Part shown: positions 1 to 8,412 of the stretch, piece after piece | Layout: each line of letters opens with the position of its first letter | How positions within the stretch are numbered: position 1 is the stretch's first letter | Assembly: GCA_943704525.1 (NCBI GenBank) | Contig: CALSCQ010001143.1 | Coordinates: forward strand, 1 to 28,168 | From: Pigoraptor vietnamica | Taxonomy: Eukaryota; Opisthokonta; Filasterea | Direction of reading: 5' to 3' | DNA length: 28,168 bases | The notes under the pieces: generated by a model | Told to the model about the DNA's origin: nothing | The model's database searches: none | Seen by the model: only the letters and a program-made list of their open reading frames with translations | Program-made: the position numbers and the translations under genes

Positions 1-9
1 GGGGGGGGG
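1..9 (+). repeat. G tract at window edge
   Basis: Nine G at the left edge, upstream of the first visible PPIL2 exon and so probably intronic. The run may be longer outside the window. Confidence 0.7.
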
Positions 10-61
10 CTTGAACAGAGCGAAGTAGTACTCTGTACGTGAGTGTACGGGCAGGCGCGCT

Positions 62-2493
62 GACAGCGCCCACTACCAGCTCAACTTTTCGAAGAACGCG
101 GCGGGCGAATACCACTGCCCCGTGACGTACAAGGTGTTCAACGAGCACTCGCACATTGTCGCAGTGCGCACGACGGGAAATGTGTACTCGTTCGACGCGG
201 TGGACCGTCTCAACATCAAGGCGAAAAATTGGAAGGTGCGTGCGTGTCTGTCTGTGGCTGTGTGTGTCACACTTGTAAAGTCTGTGTGTGCGTGTGTGTG
301 CTTGTGTTTGCGTACCTTCGTGCCGCGTACCTTCGTGCACTGCGCGTGCGTGTGGCCTTGTGTAACGCCGGTTGTGCGCAGGACCTGCTCTCGGACGAGC
401 CCTTCACCCGCAAGGACATTATCACCATATGCGACCCTAACGACCCCTCCAAGCGTAACATCAACGCCTTCCACCACATTCGCAACAGCCTCAAGGTGCG
501 GTGGTGTCTTGCCGGCGCGCCATGTGTGTTTGCGTGGAACCATCGACGCCAAGTCACTCCGCACTCCCTCTCTCACTCTCTGCAGTCATGCAGTGTCCGC
601 TGTCCCCATGCACTCATTCTGCCATTGCCCCCGTCAGGTGGAGAGCGAGGCACTGGGACCTCAGGATCGCATCCGGCGCGCGAACGCAGAGACGAGTCAG
701 GCGCTTGCCGAGCTTTACGCGACGTACAAGGAGCCCGAGCGGCCGCAGATGGATGCTGGGGTGGGACTGCGCGCTGTGTCCGTCTGTACGTTCCAAACGA
801 AGTCGTTACTATAAAAATTGGAACGCGTGCGCAGGCTGTCTCGAACGTGAAGGCGCATTTTTCGACAAACGCAGCGGCGGCATCCTTCACGTCGACGGCG
901 GCGGTGCCGGTGACGGTGAACGAGAGCGCGATGGTGGACGTGGACAGCGTGCGTTACGCGGCCGTGAAGGGCAAGGGCTATGTGCAGATCACGACGAACC
1001 TCGGGGACATCAATCTGGAGGTGTGTGCTTGGTCCGCTCAAGAGACAGACGCACGCGGACGTGCGTGCATGCAGCATCGCCTCTTTCCTTCAAACACATA
1101 GCAACAAACTTGTAAGCTGCAGTATCGTTTGTCAAGTGCTCTCTCTGCAAACGACTAGCGACTTCAATCGACTGAGCTCATCATGCCGTTACTGGCCCTC
1201 TCTCGATGACCGCAGCTGTTCTGCCAGCAAGTTCCGCGAACGTGCGACAACTTTCTTCAGCTCATCGCGCGCGGCTACTACGACAACACGCTCTTCCACC
1301 GCAGCATCAAGCACTTCATGATCCAGGGAGGGGACCCAACGGGCACTGGGCGCGGCGGAGAGTCCGCGTGGTGGGTTGTCCCTGCGTGTCGAGTGATATG
1401 TGTGCACGAGCGAGACGTGTGCACGCACTCTCTCGTATACACACGCGTCGAATAGATCTTCCCCGATTTTCTTGGGCGCGTCCTCGGCGCTCCCATGCGC
1501 GTGTCGTGCGACTGACTATGAATTGTATGGTCGCAGGGGCCCCGCATTCAAGGACGAGTTCCGCAAGGGCCTCGACCACACGGACCGCGGCGTGCTTTCG
1601 ATGGCCAACAGCGGACCAAACACAAACCGCAGCCAATTCTTCATCACGTTTCGCCCCGCGCCGCAGCTCAACGGCAAGCACACGGTGTTTGGGCGCGTGG
1701 TGGGCGGCATGGAGACACTTGCGGCAATGGAGCGCGTGCCAACGGACGAGAAGGACAGGCCGAAGGTGGGCGCATGCTGTTGGGTCACTTGGCGGTCGAT
1801 TGTCGTTCATGCTTGTTGATTAGCCAACCCGTTTGTCCGCCACACGTTTGTGTGAGTCTCTCTCGCAGTGGCCACTGGGCAATCTGCGACATTGTGTCGT
1901 GGCTCACCCCATCCAATGCGGACCCTGTATGTGGCGCTTGCTGACAGCGGTGCGCGTCGTGCGCAGGAGGAAATCCGACTGCTCAAGGCGCAGATATTTG
2001 TCAACCCATTCGATGCGCAGAAGGAGGAAGAGGCCGCTAAGGTGTGCACGCGGAGCCCCACGCACGTTTGGGCCGTCCACGTCATCCTTGTCAGCGCATG
2101 TGTCCCGCGCGCACACCATGCCAGTGGTCATGTTTTAAGACTGCTCCATTGTCGCGCACCGCAAGTTTATTGCCGCGTGCGCAAACGTTTTACTCACTCG
2201 CGGTCGCGTGCTCTCCGCAGGCGGAAGAGGAGCGACAAAAGGCCGAAGCGGAGCGCGTGCGTGCGGCGGCGCTGTCTGTGCAAGCACCCAAGGCGTACCG
2301 CGAGGGCGTCGGCAAGTACATTGCACCGGCGACGGCACCGGGGACTGTCGCGGCCGCGGCCGGTGTGCCCGGAAAGCGCAAGGCGCGCGATGATGACGAC
2401 GCGGACGACGGAATACCGGACACCATTGCCGCCGCGCCCAAGGCAAAGAAGGCGGCGACGGGCGGCGGGTTCGGCAACTTCAGCGGGTGGTGA
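62..2493 (+). CDS. PPIL2: PPIL2-type cyclophilin (RING/U-box peptidyl-prolyl isomerase), 3' part
   Basis: Nuclear peptidyl-prolyl cis-trans isomerase of the PPIL2/CYC4 family, which couples a U-box ubiquitin-ligase module to a cyclophilin domain and associates with spliceosomes. The first U-box and start lie upstream of the window. Exons by splice sites and frame: about 67 (acceptor at 65-66, or at 53-54)-235, 382-495, 638-760, 835-1020, 1216-1370, 1537-1765, 1967-2041, 2221-2493. Exon 1 carries the GEYHCPV...KVF and [13 protein letters not shown] signature and exon 2 the [12 protein letters not shown] block, both typical of PPIL2. The cyclophilin fold runs from exon 4 to 6 with [19 protein letters not shown] and SQFFITF, so the catalytic Arg/Phe/Gln set is present. 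The position equal to Trp121 of cyclophilin A is Gln ([11 protein letters not shown]). The tail is charged and ends FGNFSGW. Every junction in the window keeps phase. High confidence in family. Confidence 0.93.
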
Positions 2494-2499
2494 ATAAAT
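2494..2499 (+). promoter_or_regulatory. Polyadenylation signal of the PPIL2 gene
   Basis: A canonical AATAAA begins at the base after the TGA stop of the cyclophilin gene. This implies a very short 3' UTR and separates this gene from the glycosyltransferase that begins at 2769. Confidence 0.6.
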
Positions 2500-2768
2500 A
2501 CATTGTTGTCGTGCATCATTCATTTGTCGAACGAGGAAATTTTTTCGTGGACTGTGTCCGGACTGAAGGGCCACCCGCGTGACATTTCATGTCAAATTTA
2601 CCATTCGAGTGGCGTTCCGTTCCTCGGGTGCTCAGTTTCATCGTTACCGCGCTGCTCCAAGGCCGTGCTTTCCTTCATGTCATTGTTCGCCTAATGTCGC
2701 TGTGATTGCGGTGTGTGCGGGCGCGCGCGAGGACTAGCTGCCTGAATGCCCGCGGACTGGACGCCGGC
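2500..2768 (+). promoter_or_regulatory. PPIL2 3' end / glycosyltransferase 5' flank
   Basis: This 269-bp spacer between two co-directional genes must hold the 3' end of the first and the promoter and 5' UTR of the second. I see no TATA-like box or other recognisable element in it. Confidence 0.35.
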
Positions 2769-4778
2769 ATGCCGAGGGCGACGCGCGTGCTTCTCGCTCT
2801 CGTCGGGGCGGCTGCGGTGACTGTCGCAGTCCTCTGTCTTGTCTCCTCGTCGCTCATCGCGCGCGACACCGTCTTCCTCCCGCGCACGTGGCGCTCGTCC
2901 TTCGGTCACTTCGCACCGCAAATCGACGACAACGCATTCGATCCGTTCTTCGAATGGAATTTTGGCGCGCCTGACGCAGAGCCACCGGCGCCCATCGCCC
3001 CGGAGCCCCTCGCGCAGGCCTCCGTGCCATCGTCGGCGGTGTCTGCGCGTGCGTCGCTTGACGCGGTGCACGGCGCATATGTCTCATCCTCGCCTAATGT
3101 CGCCGCGCGCGCAGTCCCTCCGCATTTGGCGGCACGTGATGTCGGCCAGGGGACACCCCCGTCCGTCACCCCGTCTGCATCTCCATTCATGGCACCTAGT
3201 GTGCCTCTCACATCCCCTGTGCCGCCCGCGGACGGTCACGTGGCCACTCAATCCGAGCTTCTCCCGCTGCCCTTTGCCGTGGATGCGCCGCGCTTGCCCG
3301 AGGGCGGCGTGCCGTGGACAGAGGACCCCGTCGTGTACGCGCACGCTCCCGGCGACGACGCGCGGGTGAGCGTGTACGTGTTCGTGGAGGGCGCCGTGCC
3401 CGTCAATGACATTGAGGCGTGCGGCTATATTGCCCCGGACATGGGCGCATTTGTGCGGCTGCGCACGATGGACATCGTCCCTGGCCACGTCTACCACCCG
3501 TACAACGACCACGCGGCCGCCGTGCACTGCGCCCTCCCCGCGACCGCGCTGCCGGTCGGTGCGAAGTACACGCTGCGGATGCGCAACGGGTCGCTTATGA
3601 GGACGACAGCGGAGCACTTTGAGCACGCGCGGCGAGGGGGGCGTCCCCTGCATCGGCTGTGCGCCGTCACCATGGTGCGTGCGGTTGGGTTGGCGCTGTG
3701 CTGCCACGTCCATTGCGTCGCCATTTCCGTTCTTTCTGTCCATTTATTCCACACTCTCATCGCCGTTATGCCATCTCTCATTACGCCCATCCCCGCCCGT
3801 TTCGTCTCGTTTGCTTCTAATTGGTTCTGTTTAATCGGGTGTCAAACTGCTTTTCTCTCTATCCCGCGCTCACACTCCCGCCGACGCGCGCAGACGCGCA
3901 ACCGGGCTGCCGATTTCCCTGACTGGCTCGCGTACCACCGCGCCGTCGGCGTCGCCCACTTTGTTATACTCGACAACAACAGCTCGGCGCCCGTCGGTCC
4001 CTTCGGCGACGACGTCGAGGTCCTCGCGTGGCCGTGGCGCCGCAGCCAGCCCTCGGCGCTCTTCCACATGCGTCGCCTCGCCATCGACCGCTGCGAGTGG
4101 GTCGCCCTCATCGACTCGGACGAGTACGTCTTCCCCATTCGCCACCGCAGCATCAGATCACTGCTCCGGTCCGTGGCGCCCTCGGTCGCGTCCGTCGCGC
4201 TGTCCAGCCGCGTGGTTGGCGGGGCCATGCACCTGCGCCGGCCCGCCTTGCCGCCGCCGCTCGTCTACACATCGTCCAACAGCAGCTGGTGGGAGCCGAA
4301 CCCAAAGTGCATCGTGCGGCCGCGGCACATACGCGACGATCTGATGGCCATCCACTACTTTCACGCGGCGGGGCCCATGTCGACGCTCAATCTTCCCCAA
4401 GACGTTGCGATGGTCGTGCACTTCAAGATCAAGTCGTGGGAGGAGTTCAGCGTCAAGTACGAGGGGCGCGCCACAAGCATGGACTGGGGCCGCCCGAAGG
4501 GCGTGAGTGAGACGCAGCCGGCGACGTCGTGGCGGCACTTCCAAGAGCGCGCGCTGGCTGCGGGCAGCTACACCGAGTTCAGCGGGCGTTATGGAGGCGC
4601 ACGTGTCGCTCAAGGGCAGCAGGCGGTCGGGAGCGAACGGCACACAGACGTGAGCGACGCGTCCTCTCTTCTCTGTATCAATTCTTCCGAACGTTTCGAT
4701 ACGCTTTGGCGCTGTGTATTCACGCAGCTGCTTGGTGGCCTTCTTCTGTCGACTGCACGGTGTGTGCGATGTGTCTGA
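2769..4778 (+). CDS. Type II membrane glycosyltransferase, GT92 (DUF23)-like
   Basis: Probable Golgi or ER glycosyltransferase. The ATG at 2769 is the first followed by a signal anchor: hydrophobic residues about 7-29, then a Pro/Ala/Ser-rich stem to about residue 170. Exon 1 is 2769-3674 and exon 2 starts at 3894; joining them gives LCAVTM-TRNRAADFPDWLAYH, the usual start of the GT92 catalytic domain. It is followed by GVAHFVILDNNSS and CEWVALIDSDEYVFP, where the DSD at about residues 376-378 is the metal/nucleotide-sugar motif. Near the end of the domain is HFKIKSWEEFSVKYEGRA. The intron 3675-3893 is 219 bp, a multiple of three without a stop, so an unspliced reading frame also stays open. 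Unspliced after exon 2, the frame stops at 4778 (596 aa). Alternatively a GTGAGC donor at 4650 joins in frame to the UBX exon at 4811. Sugar donor and acceptor cannot be told. Confidence 0.8.
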   Translation: MPRATRVLLALVGAAAVTVAVLCLVSSSLIARDTVFLPRTWRSSFGHFAPQIDDNAFDPFFEWNFGAPDAEPPAPIAPEPLAQASVPSSAVSARASLDAVHGAYVSSSPNVAARAVPPHLAARDVGQGTPPSVTPSASPFMAPSVPLTSPVPPADGHVATQSELLPLPFAVDAPRLPEGGVPWTEDPVVYAHAPGDDARVSVYVFVEGAVPVNDIEACGYIAPDMGAFVRLRTMDIVPGHVYHPYNDHAAAVHCALPATALPVGAKYTLRMRNGSLMRTTAEHFEHARRGGRPLHRLCAVTMVRAVGLALCCHVHCVAISVLSVHLFHTLIAVMPSLITPIPARFVSFASNWFCLIGCQTAFLSIPRSHSRRRAQTRNRAADFPDWLAYHRAVGVAHFVILDNNSSAPVGPFGDDVEVLAWPWRRSQPSALFHMRRLAIDRCEWVALIDSDEYVFPIRHRSIRSLLRSVAPSVASVALSSRVVGGAMHLRRPALPPPLVYTSSNSSWWEPNPKCIVRPRHIRDDLMAIHYFHAAGPMSTLNLPQDVAMVVHFKIKSWEEFSVKYEGRATSMDWGRPKGVSETQPATSWRHFQERALAAGSYTEFSGRYGGARVAQGQQAVGSERHTDVSDASSLLCINSSERFDTLWRCVFTQLLGGLLLSTARCVRCV

Positions 4779-4810
4779 CCATTGTGGGCGCATTCAAATT
4801 TGCATTGCAG

Positions 4811-5473
4811 GAGCGCGCGCGGCAACGCAAGATGAAGCTCGCGCGCCTTTCTGCCGAGCCCACCGACGACGCCCTCGCGGCCCGCATTCTCGTCAAATTG
4901 CCTAATGGGCGCACCTCGATCGCCGCTTTCCCAAAACGGCCCCTGTCCAGGTGAGGGACCTCTAGAGGCCTGCAAGCATTTGCGCACTCGAAATGGGGAC
5001 CTCTAGCGGCCTGCAAGCATTCGCGCACTCGAAATGTCCACACGTCAGTGCCATGCATGCCACATACATCGCATGCACACCGTCTGCGTTGTCGTGCCAT
5101 GGGCTTTGTGGCCGAGTGCAATGTGTTGGATCATCCCCACGGCAATCTGATATATCCTCTCTCGTAGGACGTGTACGACTACGTCGACGGCAACGAAATT
5201 GGCTTGGATAAGTTTATCCTCGTGACAAACTACCCGCGCACTGTGCTTCAAGACATGGGGCGCACGCTGGAGGCGGCAGGCATTCTGCAGGCGAGTGCGG
5301 TGGTAGTGGTGTGTGGGTCAGTGCGTGAGTGGATCAGTATCTACGTGCATCGTGTGTGTCTGTGTGGGTCGGCGTGGAGTTACGTTGCGGCTCATCGGTC
5401 CACCACAGGGCGCACCGGCAAGCTACAGCAGGATATGCTGTTTGTGAAAAACGCAGAAGACGACGAAGAGTGA
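4811..5473 (+). CDS. FAF2/UBXD8-like UBX domain exons, 5' part missing or fused
   Basis: Encodes a UBX domain, the ubiquitin-like fold that binds the p97/Cdc48 ATPase. Exon 4811-4950 starts with a charged helix (ERARQRKMKLARL) and goes into RILVKLPNGRTSIAAFPKRPLS. Exon 5168-5290 gives DVYDYVDGNE, then TNYPRTVL, the YPR loop matching the FPR touch-turn, then TLEAAGILQ. The last exon 5432-5473 gives DMLFVKNAEDDEE, which resembles the FAF2 C-terminus. The last intron (5291-5431) appears to be GC-AG, CAG|GCGAGT. Two oddities stand out. No UBA or UAS domain or coiled coil precedes 4811; what lies there is the glycosyltransferase. And the exon ending at 4950 is in phase 2 while the exon at 5168 needs phase 0, a one-base mismatch. 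This may be a short UBX protein from the ATG at 4832, a fusion, a gene fragment or an assembly artefact. Confidence 0.6.
4955..5036 (+). repeat. Tandem duplication, 41-bp unit, in UBX intron
   Basis: Two head-to-tail 41-bp copies (4955-4995 and 4996-5036) differ at two positions only. They start four bases after the presumed donor at 4951, in the intron that shows the phase mismatch. The near identity suggests a recent duplication. Confidence 0.9.
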
Positions 5474-5812
5474 CGCCATTGAGTGACGGGGGCATTTGCT
5501 GACGCCGCCCAACCCCATCGGAAAGCTGTGACAATTTTGTCGAAGGTTGTCTTACGCGATGAGAATGGGGCTGCCGACGATGGAATGAACGAACAGTGGC
5601 TGTGCGTGGCTGTGGGAGTGCCGTTGAATCTTGTGCGTTAAAGGGCCAGCCTGACCATGCCTGACCATCCGGCGCAGTGTGTGCGTTGCAGTGTGACTGC
5701 GTAACAGCTGTGTAACAATGGTTTGGCACGTGAGCGACGACGTCAGTCCTTTTTCTTTTTTTTTTTTTTCGGTCTTCACGCGTGTCAGCGCGCAAAGAGC
5801 GCCCTTGTAAGC
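5474..5812 (+). promoter_or_regulatory. 5' flank of the trypsin-like gene with CACGTG and poly-T tract
   Basis: Spacer of 339 bp between the UBX stop and the ATG at 5813. It contains a CACGTG box at 5727-5732 and a pyrimidine tract at 5750-5769 ending in 14 T, about 45 bp before the start codon. The T tract may also be an unspliced 5' UTR feature. No gene is seen. Confidence 0.4.
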
Positions 5813-7858
5813 ATGTCCACCGCACGCCTCCTCATGCCCGCGCGCGACGGGCACGTGCCCATCTACGCCGTGGAGGGGCTTCCAAAGAAATACGATGCCG
5901 AGCTGTTCCCGAGAACGCTCGCGGTGCCGCACGACGCCCTGGTGCTTTTCGTGGACCCAAAGCGTCCGCGGCCGCCGGCGGACGTGCATGCGCGCCTTTG
6001 TGCGCTTGCGGAACGCGCGCTGGCGTGTGCCGATGGGCTGGAAGCGCTGCGGGCGGTCGACGTCGCCGAGTGCGTCGGTGCGGAGGAGGACGGCGACGCG
6101 CGCGTGCTGCGGGCCATACGGCCGTGCTATGCGGTGGGTGGGACGGGAAAGGAGTGCATTGCGCCGGTGCCCGTGCTTGTTTGCGAGACGGAGCGTGCGC
6201 TATTTCTCGAGAACGACAACAGGCGGCTTTTGGCGACGGAGGGCCGCATTCGCGCGCTGTTGGGGGAGGGCGCGTGCGAGGGCGCGTGCGTGCGCTTTGC
6301 GGACTTCACCGGGTTTGACGTCGCTCCGGCTTCTGCGAAGTGGCAGTACAAGGAGCCTCGCAAGGATGCGACAGGGGTGGTGATCCATGCGTTTGAGTGG
6401 CGGAACAGCAAGTTATTTGACGACTCGCTCATGCGTTTCGACACTGTCGGGCGGCCGCGGGGCGAGGACGGGCAGGCGTCGGCGGAGCACGAGGTGCGGA
6501 TGCAGAGGGCGGCGACGGCGCTGTCGCGGTACATTGGACGGTACCACAGCAACGTGGCGATGGTGCAGCCATCGGGGTGCGCACGGCGCAGGGGAAAGTG
6601 GTGTGAGGAGAACGTGCTGGCGGTGTGGGTGCAGTACAAGGGGTTCGTGCCGCTGCACGAGTGGTTGCTTCCGGCGGCGGCGTACTTTGAGGGGCACTTG
6701 TACGGGGTCGACGTGCGTGAGTCGGATCGCTGGGGCGCGTTTGAACCCTCGAACAAAGCGTGGCCTGTGGTGCCCGGCTGCGCTGGCATGCCGATTGCGA
6801 CGACCAAGGCGCATTATGGCGCGTTTGCCGCGTTGCGACCCGGGTGTCTCGTGGGATCGAAGTCGTTCGAGGGGTGGTCGACGGCGGGGCCTGGCGTGCG
6901 GCCTTCGCTTGCGTTACTGAACGGGGGCGGGCGGGGCGCGCAGGAACCGGTGGAGGCGCGGGCGACGGTGCTCTCTGGGGCAACGTGCGAGAAGATGCGG
7001 GCGTGGAGCGACGCCATGTACGCGGTCACGTGCTCGGCGGACTACCTTGCTCCGCTGCCATTTGATGAGCGTGAGTCTGACAGGCGCACGGTGCACGTGG
7101 GGCACCTCCTCGAGGCTGTGCGGGAGAGCGTGCCCATTCGCTGGTCCCACGACGAACCGAGCGAGCTGTATTTTATTGACGCGGCAATTGTGCGCATCGC
7201 ACGGTCTGCGGAGCCTCGTCCGGGGCGTCCCAATCCCCCGGCGCGCTGGGAACATGTCGAGGAATTTCGACGAAAAGCGTGTCGATACTGGCACAACCCG
7301 TTCATTCCTTCGTGCAACCGATTGCCGCGGCTGTGCGCGTCGCTGCCAGTGCGACCGCTGAGCGAGGCGATGCCGGCGGACACGTTCTTCAGGTTTGGCG
7401 GGACGTCGGGAGTGATGCTCGCGGGGTTCTTCCCGTCGGTCCTTGCGAGAACGTCGCTGATGTTGGAGGGAGAGCTACGTCGTGGACTGAAGGACGACTT
7501 GCGTGTGCGCGTATTGCCGCGGTACGAGGAAGGGTATGAGGGCGAAGGAGAGAAGTGGGCTTCGCGGCTGCTTGCGGTGCGGTCGTTATTGGAGGTGGAA
7601 ATCGCTACTTGCCCGGTTGTGCTGCCGGGACTGAGTAACGAATGCGAATCCCAGCCGGTTCACTTCGACGGCGACTCTGGCGGGGCTGTGTTTGACGCGG
7701 AGGGAAGGGTTGTTGCGCTCGTGCTCGGGTCGGGTTTGATTGACAGAAGGGCGGCGTTTGCGGTACCTATGTGTGCCGTTGAGCGGGCGCTGGGGGTGGA
7801 GGTGTGCCACAATTGCAGGGGCGAAGGGGGCGACGAGCGCAGTTGCAATGTATTGTGA
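5813..7858 (+). CDS. Trypsin-like domain protein, intronless, divergent catalytic triad
   Basis: A 681-aa open frame from ATG 5813 to TGA 7856-7858. The first 400 or so residues match nothing I recognise. The C-terminal part has chymotrypsin-fold landmarks: YAVTC at about 403-407, DAAIVRI at 456-462 (the catalytic Asp motif), FRFGGTSGVMLAGFF (the strand and loop often seen in trypsin-like proteins) and GDSGGAVF with Ser622, followed by GRVVALVLG. Where a His is expected (TCAHVL or TAAHC) the sequence reads TCSADYL, with no His; His residues occur later, near 431-435. Spacing between Asp and Ser is about 166 residues, much longer than in trypsin. No signal peptide is evident. Unlike its neighbours it has no introns over 2 kb. 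It could be an inactive protease homologue or a protease with a rearranged triad. Confidence 0.72.
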   Translation: MSTARLLMPARDGHVPIYAVEGLPKKYDAELFPRTLAVPHDALVLFVDPKRPRPPADVHARLCALAERALACADGLEALRAVDVAECVGAEEDGDARVLRAIRPCYAVGGTGKECIAPVPVLVCETERALFLENDNRRLLATEGRIRALLGEGACEGACVRFADFTGFDVAPASAKWQYKEPRKDATGVVIHAFEWRNSKLFDDSLMRFDTVGRPRGEDGQASAEHEVRMQRAATALSRYIGRYHSNVAMVQPSGCARRRGKWCEENVLAVWVQYKGFVPLHEWLLPAAAYFEGHLYGVDVRESDRWGAFEPSNKAWPVVPGCAGMPIATTKAHYGAFAALRPGCLVGSKSFEGWSTAGPGVRPSLALLNGGGRGAQEPVEARATVLSGATCEKMRAWSDAMYAVTCSADYLAPLPFDERESDRRTVHVGHLLEAVRESVPIRWSHDEPSELYFIDAAIVRIARSAEPRPGRPNPPARWEHVEEFRRKACRYWHNPFIPSCNRLPRLCASLPVRPLSEAMPADTFFRFGGTSGVMLAGFFPSVLARTSLMLEGELRRGLKDDLRVRVLPRYEEGYEGEGEKWASRLLAVRSLLEVEIATCPVVLPGLSNECESQPVHFDGDSGGAVFDAEGRVVALVLGSGLIDRRAAFAVPMCAVERALGVEVCHNCRGEGGDERSCNVL

Positions 7859-7903
7859 CGTTGAGACCGGGTACTAGCTGACGTTGAGACCAGGGGTATT
7901 GCT
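7856..7903 (+). repeat. Short tandem repeat over a stop codon
   Basis: The 13-bp motif TGACGTTGAGACC occurs at 7856-7868 and again at 7879-7891, inside imperfect units of 23-24 bp. The TGA of the first copy is the stop codon of the trypsin-like gene. Confidence 0.75.
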
Positions 7904-8412
7904 ATCCCATGGCCATCTCCTTATGTATGGGCCTTCACAGACTATGGCCCCTCGGGTGTATTTGATACTTTTTGTTGGTTGTGGCATGGGTGCTTATGCA
8001 CTCCTGGTAGCGGTATACAATTGCAAGGGGCCGGGGCTATAAGCGCCCTTGATATTTGGTGGGTCAGAATATCCCCTGGGAGCCGCCGTGCGCCAGCTGC
8101 ACTAACCGCCCCGCGAACCATCATAATCACACGGCCGACTGACCATCCAAATATCGCACGCCATTGGCCGGCCACAACACGGCAAACGCCGCAATAACAC
8201 GCGCACAAAAAAGCCCAACTTCATGCGAAACGATCAAAACAGCGAATATGGAACAGCGAGTGCACAACAGACCGGCGCAAAGAAAAGCAAGGAAAACCCG
8301 AATATGTTACAGCTACAAAGACGCCGGACCGATGGACAAAGTCGGAGTGTGTGCAAGGCGTCCAGTAAAAAATGAGGCGGGACAAGCCGGCCAGCAATTG
8401 AAATGGTCCCAT
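7904..8412. other. Convergent intergenic spacer
   Basis: About 500 bp between the 3' ends of the trypsin-like gene (+) and DIS3 (-). It must hold both terminators. I see no AATAAA on either strand close to the stops and no gene-like frame. Confidence 0.4.

Noticed and set aside
6127-6807. 226-codon minus strand frame
   Set aside because: Antisense to the trypsin-like gene; GC-rich coding DNA readily leaves the opposite strand open.
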